From Faecalibacterium sp. An121 (lineage in GTDB: Bacteria; Bacillota; Clostridia; Oscillospirales; Ruminococcaceae): a DNA stretch of 64,000 nt. The translations under genes were made by a program, and so were the position numbers. Where the stretch lies: the NCBI RefSeq assembly GCF_002160915.1, contig NZ_NFLM01000005.1, positions 62,001 to 126,000 of the forward strand. The letters are read 5' to 3'. Under the pieces are notes generated by a model that was not told where the DNA came from, did no database searches, and saw only the letters and a list, made by a program, of their open reading frames with translations. Positions 12,187 through 19,231 of this stretch are shown one piece after another (position 1 is the stretch's first letter; each line of letters starts with the position of its first letter).

Positions 12187-12552
12187 TTAAGCCAGCCCTT
12201 TCACCAGCTTGACCAGATATTCCATTGGCACATCTGCCGGCAGATAAATGCGAACTTCTCCCTTTTCGATGCAAATACCGGATGTTCCTGCCTCGTCTGC
12301 ACAATAGTCTGAAGACGATGTAGATGCATGTACTTCTTCACCTGGCTTTTGGATCTGTACCGGAACAATCTCTTGTCCCGAAAGAATTTCTCCCGCCAGT
12401 TCATCCCTCAGCAATCCCTGCCATCTCATGAGCGTTGAATATTTCACGCCGGCCTGTGCGCACCATTCCCGTTTCTTCTTTCCGCTGCGGGCGCACTCCC
12501 GCAGCAGGCCAAGGTAGTGCTGCTTTTTTAGTTCCTGATATTGATTGCTCAT
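12187..12552 (-). CDS. tnpA: IS66 accessory protein TnpA
   Basis: 121 residues, intact. The N-terminal half is an HTH-like domain (LLRECARSGKKKREWCAQAGV); the C-terminal EVRIYLPADVPMEYLVKLVKG is the standard end of IS66 Orf1. These proteins assist transposition together with TnpB and TnpC, both broken here, so any product is probably without a role. The gene is inside the IS66 remnant. Confidence 0.85.
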   Translation of the reverse strand: MSNQYQELKKQHYLGLLRECARSGKKKREWCAQAGVKYSTLMRWQGLLRDELAGEILSGQEIVPVQIQKPGEEVHASTSSSDYCADEAGTSGICIEKGEVRIYLPADVPMEYLVKLVKGLA

Positions 12553-12743
12553 TTTTACCCCCTGTGAGACTTCTAAGACTTCTATGATTTCTAAGACTTT
12601 TGATACTCTGTCTTATTTTCTCACAGATTGGTTTGTTTTTACAGTCGGGGGATTATGGAGCGGGTACCTTGTATTCCACACCTAGGGCTTTGCAAATCGG
12701 TTGCCCCCATAAGCCAGGCGGTGGACCGGAACAGGAGGTGGAC

Positions 12744-13026
12744 TTGAACAAAAAGAAAAAAGTCGTCAACATTTCAATTTATCCCGAAGCGAGGAAGGCC
12801 AGCGGGCCTTCGCCGCCTGGCAGGCAGAACAGGCCAGACTCACATCCAAAGAAAAACAGGACGTTCCCTCCGGGGAACGCCCTGCTTTACATACAGACCG
12901 CAAGCGACTTTTTTCAGACGAAGCGCACCTTTCGGGGTGCGCCTTTCTTTTGGACTTCCAGGCAACCCGTCACCGCCTGGCCCGCCCAGCCTTCTGGTAC
13001 GGCTTCGGGCAAGGAACTGTTCCGTG
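12744..13026 (+). pseudogene. Possible frameshifted small ORF remnant
   Basis: AGGAGG precedes a TTG that opens KKKKVVNISIYPEA. After one frame change the sequence continues without a stop as RAFAAWQAEQARLTSKEKQ and on to a TGA near 13026. I do not recognise the family. A terminator-like hairpin (12923-12951) lies within the open part, so the real gene may be shorter, or the ORF may be chance. It sits between the IS66 end and the tRNA. Confidence 0.28.
12923..12951 (+). terminator. Terminator-like hairpin
   Basis: GCGCACC (12923-12929) pairs with GGTGCGC (12936-12942), followed by CTTTCTTTT on the plus strand. Confidence 0.6.
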
Positions 13027-13049
13027 ATTCAGCTCCCCGAAGAAAACGA

Positions 13050-13091
13050 AAAATCCGAACCCTTCTCCTATTGGAAAAAGGTTCGGATTTT
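13050..13091. terminator. Terminator of the tRNA-Leu transcript
   Basis: AAAATCCGAACC pairs with GGTTCGGATTTT around CTTCTCCTATTGGAAAAA. It lies just downstream of the minus-strand tRNA and can act in both directions. Confidence 0.85.
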
Positions 13092-13098
13092 GTGCTTG

Positions 13099-13185
13099 TG
13101 GTGCGGATAAGAGGACTTGAACCTCCACCGAGTTGCCCCGATTAGAACCTGAATCTAACGCGTCTGCCAATTCCGCCATATCCGC
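13099..13185 (-). tRNA. tRNA-Leu (CAG)
   Basis: 87 nucleotides with an encoded CCA. The acceptor pairs GCGGATA with TATCCGC, the anticodon arm is TTAGA-TTCAGGT-TCTAA giving CAG, a long variable arm (class II) is present, and the T-arm contains GGTTCAAGTCC. A terminator follows at 13050. The ORF through this region is the usual tRNA-Leu artefact. Confidence 0.96.
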
Positions 13186-13300
13186 TCATCTTTGGTTTTG
13201 TGTCCCGCTGTCTGGCTGGGACGTGTGTTATTATACCACACTGGCGCGGATTGTCAAGCACTTTTTTCAGATTCTTTTTGCTCTCCTTGGGGGCGCGGGG

Positions 13301-13546
13301 TCAGCGATCCTCGGGGGGCAGGTCGTCCAGGCTCCCCTTGCCCGGTTCGGCACCGGTCCAGCCCAGGCGTTCTGCATCGGGGCTGGCGTCGCCCTCCCGC
13401 ACAGCGGTGTCATAGGCCGGGGTGCCGCTGTAAGCGCTGGGCGGGCCCAGCTCCAGCCAGAACTGCTCCGCCTCGGGCATTTGCAGGTCCTTGGCCTGCG
13501 GCTCGGGGACCGGGGCGTGCTTTGTATCCTTTTGTGCTCGTTTCAT
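13301..13546 (-). CDS. Hypothetical small acidic protein, 81 residues
   Basis: I recognise no family. The sequence is hydrophilic, Pro- and Glu/Asp-rich, and ends LDDLPPEDR, with no membrane segment or Cys. It is supported mainly by a strong AAGGAGG site eight bases before the ATG and by codon use. It is divergent from the LCP-like gene at 13643. It may be disordered. Confidence 0.6.
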   Translation of the reverse strand: MKRAQKDTKHAPVPEPQAKDLQMPEAEQFWLELGPPSAYSGTPAYDTAVREGDASPDAERLGWTGAEPGKGSLDDLPPEDR

Positions 13547-13642
13547 CTGACCGTCCTCCTTGGTTGGATGTGCTGCGGACTGTATACAGTCTGGCCCCGG
13601 GGCCTATACTTTATGCACCATCTGTCAAAGGAGGCTGTCCCT

Positions 13643-14596
13643 ATGGAGACCAAAGGCTGGAAAAGTTTCTGGACCGCCCTGTGGGTGACTCTGCTGGTCC
13701 TGCTGCCCCTGGTGGCAGGCACGCTGGTGCTGGCCCAGCGCCAGGCGCTGCAGCGGGTGCGGGCATCCGAGAGCCAGAGCGGGGTGCCGGTGCGCCTGCC
13801 TCGGGAAGAAAACCACCTGACCCTGCTGGCCTGTGTGGCCGGAGAGGACCCGGCTTTTGTACTGCTGTACCTGAACGCCGACCAAAACTGCATCCACCTG
13901 CTGGCCCTGCCCAGCCAGTTGGCAGTGCCTTTCAGCGACGGGGAAGCCACCCTGGCCCAGTGCTACCAGGCCGCAGGCCCCGCACGCTGTCTGCAGGGTC
14001 TGGGGCAGGTGCTCAGTCTGCCCGAGGACGCCCATTATCTGGCGGCCACCCCCGAGACTCTGGCGGAGCTGTGCGGCGGCTATGGCAGCTTGCGGGTGGG
14101 CTTTTCGGGGGCGCTCACCCCCAGCCAGCTGGAACAGACCGGCCAGAGCGGGGTGAGCGACTGGACCGTCTCCTCTGCCCACGCTTTCCTGGCCGGGCTG
14201 GAGGGCGCTTTGCCTCCCGGCACGGTGGCTGCCGCCAGGGCCGCCGTGTGGGACGCCTTTTTCCGGCAGAACCTCGATGCCCTGCCCGCCGCTCTGCCCC
14301 AGGCCCTGCGGGACGCCAGCGGCTCCCTGCTCACCGATCTGACAGCCGGGGATCTGCTGACTTTGGAGGACACCCTGGAACTTCTGGCCAACGGCGGGGC
14401 CGCCGTGGAAAGCGGGGTCCTGCCGGGACAGTACCGCCCGGGCACCGGCTTTTACACCCTGGACGAGGAGGCGCAGGCCGCACTGATGGCTTTCTTCAAT
14501 GTGGAGGCCAGCTCGGGGCAGAGGGAGTCCTCCAGCGCGCCGTACCCCAGCACCAGCGTGCCCGAAGGGCAGCGGACTGGGGACGCCATCGAGTAA
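13643..14596 (+). CDS. Membrane-anchored LCP-like protein without visible catalytic arginines
   Basis: 317 residues: an N-terminal membrane anchor at about 10-30, then an extracellular domain whose order of segments (HLTLLACVAGEDP, a LLALPSQLAVP strand, QGLGQVLSLPEDAHY, LCGGYGSLRVGF) follows the LytR-CpsA-Psr phosphotransferase fold. The Arg-Asp pair of LCP enzymes (PRDT or similar) is replaced by PSQL, so ligase activity is doubtful. AAGGAGG precedes the ATG. Its last 145 bases overlap the convergent MocR gene. Family assignment is by pattern only. Confidence 0.6.
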   Translation: METKGWKSFWTALWVTLLVLLPLVAGTLVLAQRQALQRVRASESQSGVPVRLPREENHLTLLACVAGEDPAFVLLYLNADQNCIHLLALPSQLAVPFSDGEATLAQCYQAAGPARCLQGLGQVLSLPEDAHYLAATPETLAELCGGYGSLRVGFSGALTPSQLEQTGQSGVSDWTVSSAHAFLAGLEGALPPGTVAAARAAVWDAFFRQNLDALPAALPQALRDASGSLLTDLTAGDLLTLEDTLELLANGGAAVESGVLPGQYRPGTGFYTLDEEAQAALMAFFNVEASSGQRESSSAPYPSTSVPEGQRTGDAIE

Positions 14597-15879
14597 CCGC
14601 TCAGGGCGGCCAGGCGGATGCCTGCCTGCCGGGCCGCCCGGACCAGCGCCTGGTCTGAGGGCACCGGCCCTGCCAAATGGAGCAGCAGATGCAGGCCGGT
14701 ATGCAGCCCGGACAACCGGGCCTTTGGGCCGAAAGCCTCCGTCAGCGCGCCGGCAAGGGCATTGCGCCGGGCCTTGTAGGTCATACGGCTGCGGGCCAGA
14801 TGGCGGGTAAAATACCCTTCCTGGATGAAGCGGGCCAGGGTCTGCTGCTCGAACCGGCCCACCGTGGCAGAATAGAGGCTGTACCTCTCCTGCCAGGCGG
14901 GCAGCAGGCTGCGCGGCAGCACCATATAGGCGATGCGGATGCCGGGAGCCAGGCTGCGGGCCACTGTGGACAGATAGATCACCGGACCGTCTCCCCCGGC
15001 CATCCCCTGCAGACTGGGCAGAGGCCGGGTATCGAAACGGAACTCGGAATCATAGTCGTCCTCGATGATATACCGGCCGGGGGCGGCGGCCGCCCAGCCC
15101 AACAGTTCGGCCCTGCGGGGGGCGGGCATGGTCACACCGGTGGGGAACTGGTGGCTGGGGGTGACATAGCACACCGCCGCATCCGAGGCGGCCAGGTCCG
15201 CCACCGACAGTCCCCCTTCGTCCACCGGGATCAGCCGACAGGGCCGGCCGCTGTTTTCCAGCACCTGCCTGGCCCGGGGGTAGCCCGGGTCCTCCACCGC
15301 CGCAGGTCCCGGCAGCAGAGGGGCCAGCAGGCTGAGCAGGTATTCGATACCCGCCCCCACCACGATCTGGCCGGGGGTACAGCGCACCCCGCGGTACTCC
15401 TCCAGATAGCCCGCCAGGGCCTGCCGCAGCTGGATATCCCCCCGGGGGTCGCCCCGGGCCAGCAGCTGCGGGCTGGTATAAAGCAATTCCTTCTGGAGCC
15501 GCGCCCAGGTGCGGAACGGGAACAGCCGGGTATCCACTCCGCCGGTGGACAGGTCGAACCGCACCGGCGGGCCGGCGGGCGCAGCCGCAGGCGCCGGGGC
15601 TGCCGGCGGCTCGGGACGGCCCGGCAGGGCGGGATATTCCTGCACATAAAAGCCGCTGCGGGCCCTGCTGGCCAGATACCCTTCGGCGGCCAGCATCTGA
15701 TAGGCACCGTCCACCGTGTTCACCGATACGCCCAGGGCCTCGGCCAGGCTGCGCTTGCCCGGCATCCGGGTCCCTGCGGGCAAAGCCCCCGAGCGGATCT
15801 CCCCTGCCAGGCTGCGGTAGAGCTGCTGGTACAAAGGCACCCGGGAAGCCGGGTCCAGAGCTGCGGTCAAATGGAGCAT
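14452..15879 (-). CDS. MocR/GabR-type regulator (GntR HTH + aminotransferase-like domain)
   Basis: 475 residues. The winged-helix domain (about 10-80; VPLYQQLYRSLAGEIRSG and RSLAEALGVSVNTV) is followed by a Pro/Ala linker and a fold-type-I aminotransferase-like domain from about 105. EDPGYP, YVTPSHQFPTG and EDDYDSEF are intact, but the lysine that binds PLP in this family is replaced: STVARSL with Arg308 where homologues have TFSKSL. It is divergent from an ECF S component, the arrangement of PdxR-type regulators with vitamin B6 transporters, though the lost lysine makes PLP sensing uncertain. GAGGAGG precedes the ATG. Confidence 0.9.
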   Translation of the reverse strand: MLHLTAALDPASRVPLYQQLYRSLAGEIRSGALPAGTRMPGKRSLAEALGVSVNTVDGAYQMLAAEGYLASRARSGFYVQEYPALPGRPEPPAAPAPAAAPAGPPVRFDLSTGGVDTRLFPFRTWARLQKELLYTSPQLLARGDPRGDIQLRQALAGYLEEYRGVRCTPGQIVVGAGIEYLLSLLAPLLPGPAAVEDPGYPRARQVLENSGRPCRLIPVDEGGLSVADLAASDAAVCYVTPSHQFPTGVTMPAPRRAELLGWAAAAPGRYIIEDDYDSEFRFDTRPLPSLQGMAGGDGPVIYLSTVARSLAPGIRIAYMVLPRSLLPAWQERYSLYSATVGRFEQQTLARFIQEGYFTRHLARSRMTYKARRNALAGALTEAFGPKARLSGLHTGLHLLLHLAGPVPSDQALVRAARQAGIRLAALSGYSMASPVRCPSGTLVLGYGALEDSLCPELASTLKKAISAACASSSRV

Positions 15880-15929
15880 AACAGGCGCCTCCTCTCAACT
15901 GATACCATAAAAAAGTTGTATTCTGGGTA

Positions 15930-15957
15930 TTTTCATGGAGCCAGTTTTGGCTATAAT
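15930..15957 (+). promoter_or_regulatory. Promoter of the ECF S-component gene
   Basis: A perfect TATAAT (15952-15957) with a modest -35, TTTTCA (15930-15935), at 16 bases. It lies in the region shared with the divergent MocR gene. Half-sites TTCTGG and GTTTTGG within 15920-15950 are candidates for MocR binding. Confidence 0.55.
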
Positions 15958-16024
15958 AGGAGCATACCCGCCGGGGACCCAAAAGTCAAGACCCCACGGG
16001 AATCTGTTGTTTGGAGGGACCGCC

Positions 16025-16705
16025 ATGTCATCCACCGCCATGTGGCTGCTGTTGGCCGTCGTGGTCATCGGCATCTTGTTTGTCAGTGTGCTGTACAAGC
16101 GCACCTTTACCCCCCATGAGCTGGCCCTGACCGGCGTCATGGCTGCGCTGAGCTTTGTCGCCTACCTGTTTTTCCGCGTGCCCTTTTATGGGGGGTCCTC
16201 CTTCCATCTGGGCAACACCTTCACCGCCCTGGCGGCTCTGCTGCTGGACGGTGTGTCCGGCGGGCTGTCGGGGGCCATCGGCCTGGCCCTGGCCGACATA
16301 CTGGCCGGCGACCCGGGCTATGCGGTCACCACCTTTGTGCTCAAGTTCATCATCGGGGTGGTGTGCGGCTTCACTGCCCACCGTCTTTGCCGCATCGATG
16401 CCGCCGCGCCGGGGCGCAGCCTGCCCTATCTGGCCCGGGTGACGGTGTCGGCCGGTTCGGGTCTGCTGGTCAATGTGTTCACCGACCCCCTGCTGGGCTA
16501 TTTCCGCAACGTGTACATCTTCGGGCAGGATTACTCGGCAGCCCAGGTGCTGGCCTCGGTGGCGGGAGGCGTCACCCTGGTGAACAGCCTGGTATCCACC
16601 CTCTGTGCGGTGCTGCTGTACCTGGCCGTCCGCCCCGCTCTGGACCGGGCCGGGCTGCTGCCCAAACCCCAGGACCGCGGCCTGAGGCAGGCTCACCGGG
16701 CATAA
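16025..16705 (+). CDS. ECF transporter S component
   Basis: 226-residue membrane protein with about six hydrophobic segments. The first part contains LTGVMAALSFVAYLFFRVPF and LGNTFTALAALLLDGVSGGL, the pattern of ECF substrate-specificity subunits. It would join a shared EcfT-EcfA1A2 module encoded elsewhere. The neighbouring MocR regulator suggests a vitamin B6 or related substrate. That is inference from gene context, not from the sequence. GGAGG precedes the ATG at 16025. A terminator follows at 16733. Confidence 0.82.
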   Translation: MSSTAMWLLLAVVVIGILFVSVLYKRTFTPHELALTGVMAALSFVAYLFFRVPFYGGSSFHLGNTFTALAALLLDGVSGGLSGAIGLALADILAGDPGYAVTTFVLKFIIGVVCGFTAHRLCRIDAAAPGRSLPYLARVTVSAGSGLLVNVFTDPLLGYFRNVYIFGQDYSAAQVLASVAGGVTLVNSLVSTLCAVLLYLAVRPALDRAGLLPKPQDRGLRQAHRA

Positions 16706-16732
16706 CACAGCCTTTTTTCGCATATACATCCA

Positions 16733-16763
16733 GGAGCTGCGCCGCCAGGCGCCGCTCCTTTTT
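16733..16763 (+). terminator. Terminator after the ECF S-component gene
   Basis: GGAGCTGCGC pairs with GCGCCGCTCC with one mismatch, followed by TTTTT. It separates the ECF gene from the symporter gene, which must have its own promoter or depend on read-through. Confidence 0.65.
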
Positions 16764-16787
16764 CTGTTGTGCGGGGAGGTGTGGCCT

Positions 16788-18176
16788 ATGCTGGAAGAAC
16801 TGAACCGGGTGCTGTGGGGCCCTCTGGGGGTGGGCCTGCTGGGGGCCGCCGGCCTGTGGCTGACGGTGCGCACCGGCTGGTTCCAGCTGCGGCAGGCCCG
16901 GCTGTGGCTGGGCCAGACCCTGGGCGCCCTGCTGGCGGGCAGTCCCGAGCTGGACCGTCAGAGCGGGGACAACATTTCTCCCCTGCAAAGTCTGTGCACC
17001 GCCCTGGGGGCCACCATCGGGGCCGGCAGCGTGCTGGGTGTGGGGGCGGCCATTGCCAGCGGCGGGCCGGGGGCGGTGTTCTGGATGTGGGTGATGGCCC
17101 TGTTCGGGATGATGACCGCCTACGCCGAACATCTGCTGGGGCTGGCCTACCGCCGCCGGCAGGGCGGTATGTGGCAGGGCGGGCCCATGTATTATTTGTC
17201 GGAAGGGCTGGGCGCAAGGCCGGGCTGCAAGGCTCTGGGCAGGGCTCTGGCCGGGCTGTTCGCGGGCCTGTGCGTGCTGGCCTCCCTGGGCATGGGGAAT
17301 CTGAGCCAGGTCAACGCCATGGCCGCAGCCCTGCAGGGGGCCTTTGGCACGCCGCCCCCGCTGACAGGGGCCGTGGTGGCCCTGGCCACCGGGGTGCTGC
17401 TGTGGCGCGGCCTGAAAGGGGTGGCGGCCGCCGCCGGGCGCCTGGTCCCGCTGATGGCGGCCTTCTATCTGGCGGGGGCCCTGCTGGTGGTGGGACTGCA
17501 CGCCGCGCGGCTGCCGGCGGCGCTGGAAGCCATCGTCCGGGGCGCCTTCGGGCTGCGGGCCGCCGGGGGCGGCCTTGTGGGTTACGGCGTCTGGACGGCG
17601 GTGCGCTGGGGCTTTGCACGGGGGTGTTTTTCCAGCGAGGCGGGACTTGGCTCCTCGGCCATCGCCAGCGGCTCGGCCTCCACCCCCGAGCCGGTGCAGC
17701 AGGGGATGTGGGGGATGTTCCAGGTGTTCGTATCCACCTTTGTGGTGTGCACCCTCACCGCCCTGGCCATCCTGACGGCCGGTCTGGTGGATCTGGACAC
17801 CGGGCAGGTGGCGTTCTCCGCGCCGGTGGAGCAGCTGGCCGGGGCGGCTTTCGCTTCCGCCTTCGGACCGCTGGGCCCGGTGTTTTTGGGCGTCACCGTG
17901 GCCCTGTTCGCCTGGTCCTCCATTTTGGGGTGGAGCCAGTACGGTGCGGCCTGCTGGACCTATCTGCTGGGGCCGGACAGCCTCTGGATTTACAAGCTGG
18001 TGTTCCTGGCCCTGACCGCCGCCGGGGCCTGCGCCGACTTCACTCTGGCTCTGGCCCTGGCCGACGCGGTGAACGGCCTGATGATGCTGCCCAACCTGGC
18101 GGGGCTGTTCGCCCTCTCGGGGGAGGTGGCCCGGCGCACCCGGCGCTATCTGGAAGAAAAGCGCATCGCCCCATGA
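16788..18176 (+). CDS. Alanine/glycine:cation symporter (AGCS family)
   Basis: 462-residue membrane protein with about ten hydrophobic segments. The AGCS signatures SLCTALGATIGAGSVLGVG and GGPMYYLSEGLG are present near residues 73-150, and FSSEAGLGSSAIASG is near 285. These proteins couple Na+ or H+ entry to uptake of alanine or glycine. The substrate is assigned by family only. The ATG at 16788 follows GGGGAGG; the earlier in-frame ATG at 16767 has no site. Confidence 0.9.
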   Translation: MLEELNRVLWGPLGVGLLGAAGLWLTVRTGWFQLRQARLWLGQTLGALLAGSPELDRQSGDNISPLQSLCTALGATIGAGSVLGVGAAIASGGPGAVFWMWVMALFGMMTAYAEHLLGLAYRRRQGGMWQGGPMYYLSEGLGARPGCKALGRALAGLFAGLCVLASLGMGNLSQVNAMAAALQGAFGTPPPLTGAVVALATGVLLWRGLKGVAAAAGRLVPLMAAFYLAGALLVVGLHAARLPAALEAIVRGAFGLRAAGGGLVGYGVWTAVRWGFARGCFSSEAGLGSSAIASGSASTPEPVQQGMWGMFQVFVSTFVVCTLTALAILTAGLVDLDTGQVAFSAPVEQLAGAAFASAFGPLGPVFLGVTVALFAWSSILGWSQYGAACWTYLLGPDSLWIYKLVFLALTAAGACADFTLALALADAVNGLMMLPNLAGLFALSGEVARRTRRYLEEKRIAP

Positions 18177-18184
18177 CGCAAAAA

Positions 18185-18220
18185 CCGCCTCCCCTTCGGA
18201 CGGTCCCGAAAAGGAGGCGG
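18185..18220 (-). terminator. Terminator of the mutarotase-like gene
   Basis: CCGCCTCC (18185-18192) pairs with GGAGGCGG (18213-18220). On the minus strand the stem is followed by a T-run (complement of AAAAA). Confidence 0.75.
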
Positions 18221-18232
18221 GATGTTATGGAT

Positions 18233-19114
18233 TTAGACTTTGTCGATGGTGATGCTCCAGGTGCTGCCCAGGGCCTCGTCGGGCTCCAGCACCTCGTGCC
18301 GGCCCTCCTCGTTGACGCTGTTGGCCCAGCCGTTCCAGGGTTCCATGCAGACAAAGTTCTCGGCATCCTGCTGCCACAGCACGCCGTTGGTGAAGCTCTC
18401 GTCGGCATCCACCGTCACCTTGTGGCCGTTGCCCTTGTCGGTGAAGGACATGGGGAACTGCACCCCCGTCAGCAGCCGGATGCTGTCGGCGGCGCCCTCT
18501 TTGCGGGTGAGGGTGATGGTCTCGGGTGCGGCGGGCTGTTCGCCCTTGGCGTTTTCCGAGCAGGTGGCGCAGTGGATGTCAAACGCCACATTCTCCAGTT
18601 TGCTGGCCATAAAATAGGGATGATAGCCAAAGCTGAAGGGCATGGGCTTATCCCCGTCGTTGATGACGGTCAGGTCGATGGTGGCGGTCCTGCCCTGCAG
18701 GTTGTAGGTCACCAGCAGGGTAAAGTCGAAGGGATACAGGAACTTGGTCAAAGGCGAGGACTGCAGCATCAGGGTGACCCCGTCGGGTCCCACGCTGTCC
18801 ACCTGCCAGGCGCACAGATCGGCCAGGCCATGGGTCTCCATGGGATAGGCCTTGCCCTCAAAGATGTGGACGCCCCCGTCGGGGTTGGAGCAGCTGGGGA
18901 ACAGGATGGGCACACCAAAGCGGGGGCGGTTGCACTCGCTGAAGTTGGGGCGGCGCACCCAGATGTACTCCTCCCCGTTCAGGGTGAAGCCGGTGATCAT
19001 CCCTCCGCGCTCGGGGGTGATGACCAGCTCGGTGCCTGCGGCGGGGTCGGTGATGACGTACTGCTCATAGCAGGCATCGCCTTCGGTGACATAACGGGTG
19101 GTGATCTGATTCAT
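18233..19114 (-). CDS. Aldose 1-epimerase family protein
   Basis: 293 residues with the galactose-mutarotase-like beta-sandwich pattern: PERGGMITGF near the start, RPRFGVPILFPSCSN in the active-site strand, HGLADLCAW, FGYHPYF, and a C-terminal EPWNGWANS. The His of HGLAD and FGYHPYF match the catalytic residues of LacX/YeaD-like aldose epimerases. It interconverts sugar anomers in the cytoplasm; the substrate is unknown. AGGAGG precedes the ATG. It has its own terminator, so it is probably monocistronic. Confidence 0.87.
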   Translation of the reverse strand: MNQITTRYVTEGDACYEQYVITDPAAGTELVITPERGGMITGFTLNGEEYIWVRRPNFSECNRPRFGVPILFPSCSNPDGGVHIFEGKAYPMETHGLADLCAWQVDSVGPDGVTLMLQSSPLTKFLYPFDFTLLVTYNLQGRTATIDLTVINDGDKPMPFSFGYHPYFMASKLENVAFDIHCATCSENAKGEQPAAPETITLTRKEGAADSIRLLTGVQFPMSFTDKGNGHKVTVDADESFTNGVLWQQDAENFVCMEPWNGWANSVNEEGRHEVLEPDEALGSTWSITIDKV

Positions 19115-19184
19115 AGCGTATACCTCCTGTAAGATGGGGCGGGGCCGGCCCGTCCGGTTTTGCCTCTATTGTACCAGATTTTTC

Positions 19185-19225
19185 AAAAAAGGGCCATGCC
19201 TTTTGGCACGGCCCTTCTCTTTTTT
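19185..19225. terminator. Terminator of the uxaBA operon
   Basis: AAAAAAGGGCCATGCC pairs with GGCACGGCCCTT; T-runs flank it on both strands. It lies just past the stop of uxaA. Confidence 0.88.
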
Positions 19226-19231
19226 CCGCTT

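Larger units (their letters stand above)
11472..12667 (-). mobile_element. Decayed IS66-family insertion sequence
   Basis: A 1196-base element. Its ends form 22-base inverted repeats (11472-11493 and 12646-12667) matching at 19 positions: GTAACCGCCCCATCATCC at the left, GTACCCGCTCCATAATCC read inward from the right. Inside on the minus strand are tnpA, a frameshifted tnpB and only the last ~75 codons of the tnpC transposase. The 8-base flanks (GATTTTTT and CTTGTATT) are not duplicates. It cannot transpose by itself. Confidence 0.82.

Noticed and set aside
12970-13179. ORF beginning MAELADALDSGSNRGNSVEV
   Set aside because: This is the well-known false translation through tRNA-Leu.
13099-13185. 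tRNA-Leu as an attachment site for a genomic island
   Set aside because: I found no repeat of the tRNA 3' end and no integrase nearby; only the IS66 remnant lies beside it.
16769-19132. 787-codon plus-strand ORF overlapping the AGCS symporter and mutarotase genes
   Set aside because: Gly/Arg-rich out-of-frame translation of two real genes on different strands.
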